A DNA stretch of 64,000 nt. Origin: Flammeovirgaceae bacterium 311 (GTDB lineage: Bacteria; Bacteroidota; Bacteroidia; Cytophagales; Cyclobacteriaceae). Below are positions 1 to 8,938 of the stretch, piece after piece; positions within the stretch are counted from its first letter, which is position 1, and each line of letters opens with the position of its first letter. The notes beneath the pieces are model-generated. The model was not told the origin of the DNA and did not search any database. It was given only the letters and a program-made list of their open reading frames with translations. The stretch spans positions 1,364,001 to 1,428,000 of the forward strand of contig CP004371.1 of assembly GCA_000597885.1 (NCBI GenBank), written 5' to 3'. Made by a program: the position numbers and the translations under genes.

Positions 1-207
1 CAGGCAGAAAATTACAGGCTTAAGATCATTCCCGCACTGCGTAAAAATTACGATGCCACCATGCTGGCCTATGAGCAGAATACCTCGGAGCTACCCCTGG
101 CCATAGATGCATGGGAAGCCCTAAACATGGCCCAGATGGAGTACCTCAACAAGCTTCAGAGCCTGTACGAGATGGCAGTGGAGTACGAGAGGATTATAGA
201 AGAGTAA
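1..207 (+). CDS. TolC-family outer membrane efflux protein, C-terminal end only
   Basis: The window opens inside a reading frame that runs 68 codons to a TAA stop. The visible protein is helical and has the pattern of the last coiled-coil helices of outer-membrane efflux factors: a run resembling KNYDATMLAYEQNT, then an aromatic and Leu-rich helix ending MAVEYERIIEE. TolC-family proteins form the outer-membrane duct of tripartite RND pumps. Its position directly before two Cus-type adaptor genes on the same strand fits a metal-efflux operon. The call rests on a short fragment plus context; the start lies outside the window. Confidence 0.6.
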   Translation, partial: QAENYRLKIIPALRKNYDATMLAYEQNTSELPLAIDAWEALNMAQMEYLNKLQSLYEMAVEYERIIEE

Positions 208-271
208 AGGTTTGATGGGGTGATTTTGCGGTCCGCCACTGCGGTGAGTACTTCACTCAAAACAAAATAAC

Positions 272-1612
272 ATGAAAATAAAACTAAATATATATCTGCT
301 CCTGATTCCGGCACTCCTGCTTTGGGGGGGGTGCGGCAATACGGACAAGGATCAAAGTGCGCATGAGCATGGTGCAGGGGAAACTACTTATACCTGCCCC
401 ATGCACCCGCAGATTGTGCAGAACGAGCCTGGCTCCTGTCCTATTTGTGGCATGGATCTGGTGCTTCAGGCGGCACATGGGGAAAGCGTGGAAATAACTG
501 AAGATCTGGCCTTTCTGCTGGAACCCACCAACAGAACCGTGGTAGCTTCTATCTCCACTACCTCACCGGTGATGAAAGCTGTGGAAACCAGTGTAAAAAT
601 GGAAGGTATCATCACCTACGATCCCCGCAGGGTCTATAACATTCCGGCCAGGGTGGGTGGCCGAATTGAGCAACTGTACGTGAGGTACAATTACCAACCC
701 ATCAGCAAAGGCCAGAAGCTGATGGAAATATACAGCCCCGAGCTGGTTACTGCCCAGAAAGAGCTGCTGTACCTAGTACAGTCGGCCGGAGAAGATACGC
801 AGCTAATCGAAGGCGCCAAACAACGGCTCCTCCTGCTGGGTGCCACACAGGAACAGGTAAACCGCCTGATACGCACCGGAGAGGCCAGCTATACCTTCCC
901 TCTGTACAGTCCATACAGCGGCTATGTAATTGGCCTGAACAACACGCCACCCACGGCCACGTCCGGTTCCATGCAAAACCGCAGCACCCCTGCCGCCGGT
1001 GGTGGCATGGCAGGTATGGGTGGTGGCGCAGGTGGCACTGCCCCGGCAGCTGGCAACATTGGTTCTGGCGGCAATGCCGGTGAGGGCCTTCCCCTTAGGG
1101 AGGGCATGTATATAGCAGCCGGTCAGGCGCTGCTGAGGGTGGTAAATACCGAGCAGCTTTGGGCAGAGTTTAACATTCCGGCCGGCTATGTAAGCAGCAT
1201 TGCAAAAGGGGCACCGGTAGAGATCACCTTCCCCGGTTTGCCTGACGAGCGTCTGGAGGCGCAGGTAGATTTCTTTCAGCCTTTCTATGAGGCAGGTGAA
1301 AATTTTGCCCGTCTGCGGGTGTATCTGCCGGGACAGCAAAGTGCAGCCATGGTAGGACAGCTGGTCAGTGGCAGTGCCCGCTATACCACCCCACCCTCGC
1401 TATGGGTGCCAAAAGAAGCGGTACTGGATATAGGCAGCCGCTCCGTTGCTTTTGTAAAGCAGGGAGCCGCTTTCAGGCCCGTAGCAGTGAGCACCGGCAT
1501 CAGCGAAGAGGGCCAGACGCAAATACTGGATGGCCTTCAGGAAAATGATGTGCTCGCCAGCAATGCCCAGTTTATGGTAGACAGCGAGAGCTTTATCCGC
1601 GTAAACAATTAA
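272..1612 (+). CDS. CusB-type RND efflux periplasmic adaptor with heavy-metal-binding head
   Basis: A 446-residue lipoprotein-like adaptor. The N-terminus is a hydrophobic signal ending at a candidate lipobox Cys near residue 21. Residues about 40-66 form a heavy-metal-binding domain with YTCPMHPQI and CPICGMDL, the His/Cys/Met pattern seen at the head of Cu/Ag adaptors. The rest has the barrel-sandwich and beta-barrel pattern of membrane-fusion proteins (RVGGRIEQLYV, GQKLMEIYSPEL). A Gly/Ala/Met-rich segment of about 45 residues (about 225-270) interrupts the lipoyl-like region. The next adaptor starts 3 bases after the stop, so the two are surely co-transcribed. Expected role: delivers Cu(I)/Ag(I) or a related metal to an RND pump. 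The pump gene is not in the window. Confidence 0.88.
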   Translation: MKIKLNIYLLLIPALLLWGGCGNTDKDQSAHEHGAGETTYTCPMHPQIVQNEPGSCPICGMDLVLQAAHGESVEITEDLAFLLEPTNRTVVASISTTSPVMKAVETSVKMEGIITYDPRRVYNIPARVGGRIEQLYVRYNYQPISKGQKLMEIYSPELVTAQKELLYLVQSAGEDTQLIEGAKQRLLLLGATQEQVNRLIRTGEASYTFPLYSPYSGYVIGLNNTPPTATSGSMQNRSTPAAGGGMAGMGGGAGGTAPAAGNIGSGGNAGEGLPLREGMYIAAGQALLRVVNTEQLWAEFNIPAGYVSSIAKGAPVEITFPGLPDERLEAQVDFFQPFYEAGENFARLRVYLPGQQSAAMVGQLVSGSARYTTPPSLWVPKEAVLDIGSRSVAFVKQGAAFRPVAVSTGISEEGQTQILDGLQENDVLASNAQFMVDSESFIRVNN

Positions 1613-1615
1613 GAG

Positions 1616-3325
1616 ATGAAAGCAATCACATCTATATTAATCCTCTTTCTGCTCTTAGCAGGTGTAGCCTGCAACGAAGGCGGGCATGAGGAGCATGCCG
1701 GCAGCCAGAATTACACCTGCCCCATGCACCCGCAAATTGTAGAGACTAAGCCCGGCACCTGCCCTATTTGTTTTATGGACCTGGTACCCGTATCCAAAGG
1801 CGGCAACAATGCAGGTGAGCTGATGCTTAGCGAAAGCCAGATCCTGCTGGCCAATATTCAAACCATGGCGGTTCAGGCAGGCACCTCCACCAACAATACC
1901 ATCCTCACCGGCAGGCTGGTGCTGGACGAAACCCAAAACGAACTGATCAGCAGCCGGGCGGCAGGCCGGGTGGAGCGCCTGTACATCAAAGAAAGTGGAC
2001 AGACAGTGCGCAAAGGGCAACCGCTCTACGAGCTATACAGCGAAGAGCTGCTTACCCTGAAGCAGGAGTACCTTCTGGCTCTTGAGCAAAACCGGCAGCT
2101 GGGAGCCCAGCAACCCCGCTTTGCCTCCTTCCTGGAAGCAGCCCGTAAAAAGCTCCTGCTTTACGGACTTACCGATGCACAGATCAGGCAGCTGGTCAAT
2201 AGCGGAAATCCGGAGCCTACCATTACATTCCTGGCGCCTGCTTCGGGGGTGATAACTGAGGTTGCCGCCACCGAGGGGCAGTATGTGCCGGAGGGTGGTG
2301 TATTGTACCGCCTGGGCGATTTAAGCACCATCTGGGTGGAAGCCGAACTTTACCCGCAGGAGGCCAGGGACATGCGCACCGGAGATCCTGTTCAGGTAGA
2401 AATCCAGGGCTTTGGCAGGCAGCCAGTTGCTGCCAGGGTAAGCTTTATCAGCCCGGAATTTCGGCAGGGCAGCCAGGTGGTGGTGATGCGGGCCCAATTA
2501 CCAAACCCTGAAGCCAGCTACTTGCCCGGCATGCAGGCAAACGTGCTGGTGCCACGGCAATCCAGTGCCATATCCTTACCTAACGATGCCGTGATCCGTG
2601 GCCAGCAGGGAAGCCATGTATGGGTGCAGACAGGTGAAGGTACCTTCCAGGCCCGCGCTGTGGAGCTTGGTGAAGCTAATTTCGACAGTGTGGCAGTTCG
2701 ATCCGGCCTGGCACAGGGAGAAAATGTAGTGATCTCAGGTGCCTATCTGCTGTACAGCGAACATGTGCTGAAAAAAGGAGGCGAGCCTGTTGCAGGAATG
2801 CCTGCCGCTCAGGCAGTAGAACTGACACAAACACCTACCGATGCCTTTGTTGAAGATAATATTCTGGATTACAGCCAACAAACACCTGAAGCATTCAAAC
2901 AACAGCTTAATACTGTTGTGCAGGCTTATTTAAGCCTGAAGAATGCGCTGGTTACAGGAAATCCTGAAGCATCTTCCGGGGCTGCGGCATCATTGGCTAC
3001 TGCGCTTAATGAAACCAATGATGGGTTCCTAAAAGACGAAGCTGGCACATTCTGGCTGGAGAAGAAAGCCTTTCTGCTTCAGCACATCAAACAGAATCAG
3101 GCACTTGCAGACATTGAAGCCAAAAGAGAAAATTTCATTTACATTTCGCAGCCCCTCATAAAGGTGGTAGAAAGCTTTGGCGCTCCCGAAAATTTGTTTG
3201 TACAGTTCTGCCCCATGGCCAACAATGACCAGGGTGCTTACTGGCTTAGCAGCGAACCCGAAATCCGCAACCCCTACTATGGCGATGCCATGCTTCGCTG
3301 CGGAGAAGTCGTGAAAGAATTGTAA
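1616..3325 (+). CDS. RND efflux adaptor with metal-binding head and C-terminal DUF3347 domain
   Basis: A 569-residue lipoprotein (lipobox around AGVAC, Cys 20). Residues about 33-60 are a heavy-metal-binding head (YTCPMHPQIV, CPICFMDLV); the usual Gly before Met-Asp-Leu is Phe here. The middle, about 70-385, is a CusB-like adaptor with GRVERLYIKESG and LAPASGVITEV. The last 150 or so residues are a DUF3347 domain ending in FCPMAN, YWLS, EIRNPYYG and MLRCG. The two lipoprotein genes nearby carry the same domain alone. In some bacteria CusB is fused to the metal chaperone CusF, and DUF3347 may play that part here (inference). It follows the first adaptor by 3 bases. Confidence 0.88.
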   Translation: MKAITSILILFLLLAGVACNEGGHEEHAGSQNYTCPMHPQIVETKPGTCPICFMDLVPVSKGGNNAGELMLSESQILLANIQTMAVQAGTSTNNTILTGRLVLDETQNELISSRAAGRVERLYIKESGQTVRKGQPLYELYSEELLTLKQEYLLALEQNRQLGAQQPRFASFLEAARKKLLLYGLTDAQIRQLVNSGNPEPTITFLAPASGVITEVAATEGQYVPEGGVLYRLGDLSTIWVEAELYPQEARDMRTGDPVQVEIQGFGRQPVAARVSFISPEFRQGSQVVVMRAQLPNPEASYLPGMQANVLVPRQSSAISLPNDAVIRGQQGSHVWVQTGEGTFQARAVELGEANFDSVAVRSGLAQGENVVISGAYLLYSEHVLKKGGEPVAGMPAAQAVELTQTPTDAFVEDNILDYSQQTPEAFKQQLNTVVQAYLSLKNALVTGNPEASSGAAASLATALNETNDGFLKDEAGTFWLEKKAFLLQHIKQNQALADIEAKRENFIYISQPLIKVVESFGAPENLFVQFCPMANNDQGAYWLSSEPEIRNPYYGDAMLRCGEVVKEL

Positions 3326-3423
3326 CAAATTAATCTCATGAAAGAAGTAAGAAGCACCAAAGTAGTGCTGCACTGATTATCCTACTTAATAAATTACTCA
3401 ATACTCAATACCACTAATAAATC

Positions 3424-4074
3424 ATGAAAAGAACATTATTAACCATTGCCTCAGCCTGCTGCATCCTATTTGCTACAGCCTGTAACAATCCTGAAACAAA
3501 TCAAAACCGGAGTCATACCAATGAGGAATTAGCCAATGAGGAGAGCACTCACCAGCATACTGAGCGTGAACAACTAAGCAATACAAATATTGAAAGCGCT
3601 GAAGCAGAGACTGCAGCCTTCGAACAGGTACCTGCAGCTGCAAAAAAACAGGTTCAGCAGCTCACAACACACTACCTCGAGATCAAGAATGCACTGGTAG
3701 CCAGCAATGCAGCTGCAGCAAAAGAAGCCGCTTCTAAATTAACTCCACCTCTTGATGGATTTAAAGCAACTACCCTTCCGGCAGAGCAGCAGGACCTCTA
3801 CATGCAGCAGGCTGGCGCCATCAGAGAAGCAGCCAACGGCATTAGTAAAGCCAATAGCGTTGATGCCCAGCGCAAACACCTTGGCACTCTTAGCCAGGCA
3901 GTTTACACCCTCAACAAATCATTTGCCGGAGGAGAAAATCAGCTCTACCAACAGTTCTGCCCCATGGCCAATAACAACAAAGGTGGCTACTGGCTAAGTG
4001 CTGAAAAAGAGATCCGCAACCCTTATTTTGGTGATCAAATGCTAAAGTGTGGCAAGGTGGTGGAGACTTTGTAG
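3424..4074 (+). CDS. DUF3347 domain lipoprotein
   Basis: A 216-residue protein with a signal peptide and lipobox (FATAC, Cys 20), then a Gln/Glu/His-rich linker (residues about 25-60) and a helical DUF3347 domain. The C-terminal signature FCPMANNN, GYWLS, EIRNPYFG, MLKCG is nearly identical to the end of the adaptor 100 bases upstream. Two Cys and two Met in this signature are shared by all three DUF3347 copies in the window and could bind a soft metal. It probably acts in the periplasm, tethered to a membrane, with the RND system. The function of the family is not firmly established, so a metal-chaperone role is inference from context. Confidence 0.85.
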   Translation: MKRTLLTIASACCILFATACNNPETNQNRSHTNEELANEESTHQHTEREQLSNTNIESAEAETAAFEQVPAAAKKQVQQLTTHYLEIKNALVASNAAAAKEAASKLTPPLDGFKATTLPAEQQDLYMQQAGAIREAANGISKANSVDAQRKHLGTLSQAVYTLNKSFAGGENQLYQQFCPMANNNKGGYWLSAEKEIRNPYFGDQMLKCGKVVETL

Positions 4075-4205
4075 ACTTACAGTAATATTTTAAAAATGAG
4101 CCTGTATGTCCTTAAACAGTTGCGTGTAGGGTATGCAGGCTCTTTGCTTTGCTCATAACATTGCCTTTATATACATTTAGCTGTTAATATTCCTCTTCTC
4201 TCTTC

Positions 4206-6905
4206 ATGAAGAAAACTTTACTCTCTCTCTGCATACTTCTGGCATGCCTTATTACCTATGCGCAGGAGGTGCCAGTTCTAGTAAAAGATATAATCCCAGG
4301 TTCTAAAAGCGGGTTTGGTAATTACTTATACAAAGACTTCAAGGTATTCGTAACTACGGAAGAGGCATTCTACTTCTATATCAATGATACAGATGGAATA
4401 AGCTTCTGGCGTAGTGACGGCAGCAGCCAAGGAACCCTCCCACTTGTAAAGTTTCCACGAAATGCTGCTCTGGATTCTGTAATTTTATCACTCGAAACAA
4501 GCATAAGAGCTGCCGCCATTGGCAATACAGTTTATTTTGTTGGCTGGGACGAAACTCATGGGGTGGAGCTATGGGAAACGGATGGAACTGGTGCAGGTAC
4601 AAAACTTGCGATGGATATTGTACCAGGAACCCATGGCTCTAACCCAAGCTATCTCTCTAACTTCGGGGGAAAGCTTCTGTTCCTTGCATATGAATATGAT
4701 GAAGAGATAAACAGGTATTCTTATATCCGCATCAATGACATAACCGCTCAAAGCAGTACCCGTATTATGAAGCTGTTTCCCTATGACTCCTACATGGGCA
4801 ATTTTTTTACCTTATCTAGCAAATATGCATTCTTCTCGTACTCCAATATTGAAACCGGTACTGAGATATGGAGAACAGATGGAACAACTGCCGGCACTTT
4901 CTTATTGAAAGATATTTATACAGGAAGAACGGGATCAGATCCATATAAGTTAAATGTTATTAAAGATCTGTTCTATTTTAACGCCCATAATGTCGAAAAT
5001 GGACGTGAACATTGGGTAAGTGATGGCACAGTTGAAGGCACTCAGTTGCTAAAAGACCTGGCTCCGGGTAGTATTAGTTCTAATCCATCTGCATTTACAC
5101 AAGCTGGCGGAAAAAGATTTTTCACGGCCAGTGCTCCTGACGGGAGTTCTTATAATAATTTATATGTGACTGATGGCACTACTGAGGGCACCCTTCATCT
5201 GGGTGACCAGAATGTAGGTTCTAGAATAGACTTTCAACATAAACTTTTCTTCACTAACTGGAAGACCAATAAAATTAAAACAACATTTGGCGCTCCCGAA
5301 GATATTCAACTGCTTGCAGAACTACCCGGCAATGATCCAGAATTCATTCTCTCTACTGATACTGTTCTTTTTTTCAAGGTCTTCACCAGCACATCTGGTA
5401 ATGAGTTGTGGCGGACCAATGGAACTCTGGAGGGAACTTTCATAGTAGATGATATAAATCCCGGAAACGCTTCCTCTTCGCCTATTCACGCCTTCAAGCA
5501 TAAAGGAGAAATATTCTTTCTGGCTCATGACGGCATTCATGGTCATGAACTCTGGAAGATTGTTCATCCTACAAAGCTAGTGTCCGGTAAAGTTTACTTG
5601 GACACAAACAAGAATGGATCCGAGCAAGCCGATGAACCGGGGCTTTGTAATCAGAAACTGCTGATCATGCCTGGTAATATAGAAGTTTATACCAACATCC
5701 ATGGCAAATTTAATTGGTCTGGCGCTCCTGGTAAATACACAGTACAGGTACTCCCCACTGAAGACTGGCAGTTATCAGGTGATTCAGATATATATGAAAT
5801 TATAGTACCTGGTACTAACCAGGTCACATTTGGGCTTACACAAACTACACCTAAACCTGCGATTGACATACAGCTTACCTCCTCTGCCCCCAGCCGCTGT
5901 GGTTTTGAGGTAGTATACTGGTTAGATTATGTCAACAAAGGCAATGTTTTGGTAAATGGTGAGATACTGCTGGACATAAATCCAGAGATAATCCTTATTG
6001 AAAGTACACCAGCGCCTGTCATCAACGATAATGGTAAACTTCGCTGGAATTTGCAGAACCTACAGCCCACCCAACAGAAAAAAATTCTACTTAGACTTAG
6101 AATGCCTGGTGTTGATGCCATGGGCGATACGCTGAAGTTCCGCAGCCAGGCTAATATCAGTGGAACGAATATCTCTGCTAGAGATACACTGGAGCAGGTA
6201 ATTACCTGTGCTTATGATCCTAACGATAAGCAGGTAAAGCCTGCCGGTATCGAAGAAGAACACTATACCCTCAAAAACAGCTGGCTCGATTACACCATCC
6301 GCTTCCAAAACACCGGCACCGATACGGCCTTTACTGTAGTACTAAGGGATACGCTGGATATTGGCCTGGATCTTACCACACTGCAAATACTGGGGAGCAG
6401 CCATAGCATGCAGGCCAGCAGAAAAGCTAATGCTATGGAATTCATGTTCGATAACATTTTGCTGCCAGACAGTACCACCAACGAACCCCTTAGCCATGGT
6501 TATGTGCGCTACCGCATCAAAGCAAAAGCAGGGGTGGCAGAAAATACAGTGGTGGAAAATAAGGCCTATATCTTCTTTGACTTTAACCCGGCCATCGTAA
6601 CCAATACCACCTTCAATACCCTGGTTACTACCCTGCCCCAAAGGGAGGTAACCGGTATCCAGGAGCAGGAACGAAAGCTGAAGGTTTTTCCCAATCCAAC
6701 AGAGGGCACCATTAACCTTCAGGCACAGGCTCCCATTGAAGAAGTGCTGGTTTACAATCAGATGGGGCAGCTGATACACCAGCAGGTTTTTAAAAATCCA
6801 AAGCCTGAACAGAACATTTCCATCGCATATTATCCACCCGGTATTTATTTAGTCAGGGTTCGGGCAGGAAAGAGCCATTTCCAGCAAAAGCTGGTTAAGC
6901 ATTAG
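4206..6905 (+). CDS. ELWxxDGT-repeat secreted protein with T9SS sorting domain
   Basis: An 899-residue secreted protein. After a signal peptide (cleavage near YAQ, residue 20) there are about seven repeats of the ELWxxDGT type, for example ELWETDGTGAGT, EIWRTDGTTAGT and ELWRTNGTLEGT, between residues about 60 and 460. These likely form a propeller. A short SdrD-B-like segment follows (SGKVYLDTNKNG). Next are one or two Ig-like repeat domains with YDPNDKQV and FQNTGTDTA, common in secreted Bacteroidota proteins. The last 75 residues (VFPNPTEGTINL through PPGIYLVRV and a Lys-rich end) are a type A type IX secretion sorting domain, so the protein should be exported to the cell surface. Substrate unknown. 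A terminator follows the stop. Confidence 0.88.
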   Translation: MKKTLLSLCILLACLITYAQEVPVLVKDIIPGSKSGFGNYLYKDFKVFVTTEEAFYFYINDTDGISFWRSDGSSQGTLPLVKFPRNAALDSVILSLETSIRAAAIGNTVYFVGWDETHGVELWETDGTGAGTKLAMDIVPGTHGSNPSYLSNFGGKLLFLAYEYDEEINRYSYIRINDITAQSSTRIMKLFPYDSYMGNFFTLSSKYAFFSYSNIETGTEIWRTDGTTAGTFLLKDIYTGRTGSDPYKLNVIKDLFYFNAHNVENGREHWVSDGTVEGTQLLKDLAPGSISSNPSAFTQAGGKRFFTASAPDGSSYNNLYVTDGTTEGTLHLGDQNVGSRIDFQHKLFFTNWKTNKIKTTFGAPEDIQLLAELPGNDPEFILSTDTVLFFKVFTSTSGNELWRTNGTLEGTFIVDDINPGNASSSPIHAFKHKGEIFFLAHDGIHGHELWKIVHPTKLVSGKVYLDTNKNGSEQADEPGLCNQKLLIMPGNIEVYTNIHGKFNWSGAPGKYTVQVLPTEDWQLSGDSDIYEIIVPGTNQVTFGLTQTTPKPAIDIQLTSSAPSRCGFEVVYWLDYVNKGNVLVNGEILLDINPEIILIESTPAPVINDNGKLRWNLQNLQPTQQKKILLRLRMPGVDAMGDTLKFRSQANISGTNISARDTLEQVITCAYDPNDKQVKPAGIEEEHYTLKNSWLDYTIRFQNTGTDTAFTVVLRDTLDIGLDLTTLQILGSSHSMQASRKANAMEFMFDNILLPDSTTNEPLSHGYVRYRIKAKAGVAENTVVENKAYIFFDFNPAIVTNTTFNTLVTTLPQREVTGIQEQERKLKVFPNPTEGTINLQAQAPIEEVLVYNQMGQLIHQQVFKNPKPEQNISIAYYPPGIYLVRVRAGKSHFQQKLVKH

Positions 6906-6910
6906 CAAAT

Positions 6911-6932
6911 GCGGGGCGAATCCCGCTTTTTT
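6911..6932 (+). terminator. Rho-independent terminator after the ELWxxDGT gene
   Basis: A GCGGG/CCCGC stem with a 6-base loop is followed by six T residues, starting six bases after the stop codon of the upstream gene. It separates that gene from the DUF3347 lipoprotein downstream. Confidence 0.75.
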
Positions 6933-7045
6933 GCCTGGTGGTATTTACAAACTAGCTGCTAATCTTTACTTTTATGTAACCTGTCGGCTATTATCCTCTA
7001 AACATTAAAGCCGATAAGACAATTATTCATTAAAAGCTCAAGATC

Positions 7046-7690
7046 ATGAAAAAAACCATCTTTTATACCTCTGCTGCTCTCCTGATGTCACTTGGCGCCT
7101 GCGATTCCAGATCAAATGAAAACCAGACTACCGCCAGTGAGCAGGGTGATCCCTATTACGAGAAGCATACCGATGTTACAACCATCAGCAGAGAAGATCA
7201 TATCAAGCTGGTAAAAGCCGATCAGGTTCCGACCTTCAGCAATGTAAATGCGGTGGCCACTACCAACATCAGCACCCTCACCGACCAGTATCTGCAAATG
7301 AAAGAGGCATTGGTAGCTTCCAACCCAGAGGGAGCCAGCAATGCTGCATCTGCCATGCTCACCAGCCTGAAGGCCTGGGACGGTAATGAGATGGAGTCAG
7401 ATCAGAAAGACTTCTACCAGCAACGCAGCAGTGCTATGCGCGACGATCTGCAGCAAATGGTGGGCAACGGGGATATTGTTAAGCAGCGTGACCATTTCGC
7501 CCGCATCAGCAAACACATGACCGAACTGGTAAGTGCTTTCGGTACCGGACAGGGATCGCTCTATTATCAGTACTGCCCCATGGCGTTCGATAACAAGGGC
7601 GGCTACTGGCTAAGCAGCAGCAAAGAAATCAGGAATCCTTTTTACCCTGAAGAAATGCTCACCTGCGGCCGCGTAGAAAAGACACTATAA
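7046..7690 (+). CDS. DUF3347 domain lipoprotein, third copy
   Basis: A 214-residue lipoprotein (lipobox LGAC, Cys 19) with a DUF3347 domain. Its end reads YCPMAFDN, GYWLS, EIRNPFYP, MLTCG, matching the other two copies in Cys and Met positions but more diverged (FYPEEM in place of YFGDQM). It stands alone between terminators, so it is likely its own transcription unit. As the only copy separated from the RND adaptors, by the ELWxxDGT gene, it may be an older duplicate. Proposed role: periplasmic metal-binding partner of the efflux system, by inference. Confidence 0.83.
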   Translation: MKKTIFYTSAALLMSLGACDSRSNENQTTASEQGDPYYEKHTDVTTISREDHIKLVKADQVPTFSNVNAVATTNISTLTDQYLQMKEALVASNPEGASNAASAMLTSLKAWDGNEMESDQKDFYQQRSSAMRDDLQQMVGNGDIVKQRDHFARISKHMTELVSAFGTGQGSLYYQYCPMAFDNKGGYWLSSSKEIRNPFYPEEMLTCGRVEKTL

Positions 7691-7802
7691 TAATCTAGCG
7701 AGGATGCTGGCTGTAGGCTGCACCTGGAACAGATCAGGATATAAGGAGCGCATATGCCAGGAACAGGTTATAATGCAGCTGCTGCGGGTATACTGTTTAT
7801 AG

Positions 7803-7832
7803 AAGCGGGGAAGGATTAAAATCCCGCTTTTT
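7803..7832 (+). terminator. Candidate terminator after the third DUF3347 gene
   Basis: An AAGCGGG arm and a CCCGCTT arm enclose an A-rich loop, and the transcript continues into a T-rich stretch. It lies about 110 bases after the stop. Confidence 0.5.
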
Positions 7833-7868
7833 ACACTTTTTTAATTAAATTGATGTTACATGTTTATA

Positions 7869-7907
7869 AGACTCCAGGAGGCAAAAATGCCTGTGAGTCT
7901 TTTTTTA
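7869..7907 (+). terminator. Terminator upstream of the DUF177 gene
   Basis: Imperfect hairpin: outer arms AGACTC/GAGTCT, inner arms CAGG/CCTG with small bulges, then seven T. It isolates the DUF177-rpmF unit from the metal-resistance region. Confidence 0.6.
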
Positions 7908-7922
7908 TCTGAAAACTATTCA

Positions 7923-7930
7923 TAACTTTG
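7923..7930 (+). promoter_or_regulatory. Bacteroidota -7 promoter element for DUF177-rpmF
   Basis: TAACTTTG is an exact match to the TAnnTTTG -7 consensus of the Bacteroidota primary sigma factor and lies 17 bases before the DUF177 start codon. No clear -33 TTTG was found; the upstream sequence is the T-run of the preceding terminator. Confidence 0.5.
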
Positions 7931-7946
7931 CAACCTTGAATTCGAG

Positions 7947-8519
7947 ATGAGCAGTAAAAAGGTTTGGGCGCTGTATGATATAGATATATATCGGCTCCCC
8001 AATGGCGAACATCTCTATGAGATGCCACTGAACGACGAGTTCTTTTCTTTATTTGATTTTGGACTGCTGGAGAAAGGTACCGGCACTGCTAATATACAGT
8101 TAGTGAAAACTGAAACCATGATCACGGTAACTGCCGGGGTAACAGGTGCAGTAGAGCTAACCTGCGATAGAAGCCTTGAACAGTACCCCCACCCTGTATC
8201 ACTGCAGGAGGTGCTATATATAAAGTATGGCGACGAAGAAATGCCTCTTGAAGATGATCTGCTGATGATCACGCATAACACCCAGAAAATTAATCTGGCA
8301 CAGTTTCTATACGAGATCATTGGAGCTTCGCTGCCCATGAAGAAGATACATCCTGATTACCGCCGTGAAGACGACGATGATGAAGATGATATCAGCGAAG
8401 GCACCGTGGTATACAGCAGCAGCATTGATAATGAAGCAGAAGCTGAATCAGGAACAGAAAATGAGGATGATACAGTCGATCCTCGCTGGCAGATCCTGAA
8501 AAATTTACGTGATAACTAG
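7947..8519 (+). CDS. DUF177 (YceD-type) protein upstream of rpmF
   Basis: A 190-residue protein of the YceD/DUF177 family, which usually sits immediately before the gene for ribosomal protein L32, as here (22-base gap). YceD-type proteins are associated with 23S rRNA maturation in bacteria and plastids; the exact role in Bacteroidota is not settled. The core VKTETMITVTAGVTGAVELTCDRSLE holds the single conserved Cys followed by Asp-Arg. The C-terminal third is strongly acidic (REDDDDEDD, residues about 133-141), typical of the family in this phylum. Confidence 0.85.
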   Translation: MSSKKVWALYDIDIYRLPNGEHLYEMPLNDEFFSLFDFGLLEKGTGTANIQLVKTETMITVTAGVTGAVELTCDRSLEQYPHPVSLQEVLYIKYGDEEMPLEDDLLMITHNTQKINLAQFLYEIIGASLPMKKIHPDYRREDDDDEDDISEGTVVYSSSIDNEAEAESGTENEDDTVDPRWQILKNLRDN

Positions 8520-8541
8520 AATTTATATAAACGGATAGAAA

Positions 8542-8733
8542 ATGGCGCATCCTAAACGCAAAATTTCCAAAACCCGCAGAGATAAGCGCAGAACGCATTA
8601 TAAAGCTGAGCCACGCAACATCGCTGTTTGTGCTGTAACCGGCGAACCACACCTGTGGCACCGCGCGTACTGGCACGAGGGTAAATTGTACTACAAAGGA
8701 CAGGTAGTACTGGAAAAAGAAGTACTGGCATAA
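8542..8733 (+). CDS. rpmF: 50S ribosomal protein L32
   Basis: A 63-residue basic protein starting [17 protein letters not shown], the standard L32 N-terminus, followed by [13 protein letters not shown] and LYYKGQVV. The length fits the family. It lies directly behind the DUF177 gene, the usual pairing, and is followed by a strong terminator, so the two form one transcript. Confidence 0.96.
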   Translation: MAHPKRKISKTRRDKRRTHYKAEPRNIAVCAVTGEPHLWHRAYWHEGKLYYKGQVVLEKEVLA

Positions 8734-8752
8734 GCCTGCTTATATGATAAAA

Positions 8753-8788
8753 AAAGCCTTATACCGGCGGTGTATAAGGCTTTTTTTT
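8753..8788 (+). terminator. rpmF: Rho-independent terminator after rpmF
   Basis: Perfect 11-bp arms AAAGCCTTATA/TATAAGGCTTT around a 9-base loop, followed by a T-run ending at 8788. It lies 20 bases after the rpmF stop, so the fabH unit needs its own promoter in the 150 bases that follow. Confidence 0.88.
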
Positions 8789-8938
8789 ATAGCAATACCT
8801 GAGCCCTTTCCCTGTTCTGCACCCGCCGCAGTTGCATCTTTCACGTTTAGGGTTCATTTTTGCAAAACGCTGTTTTAATGCCGGGTACTGGAAAACCAGG
8901 TTGCTAACGGCATAAACACCAGGAAGAAATCCAACTGC

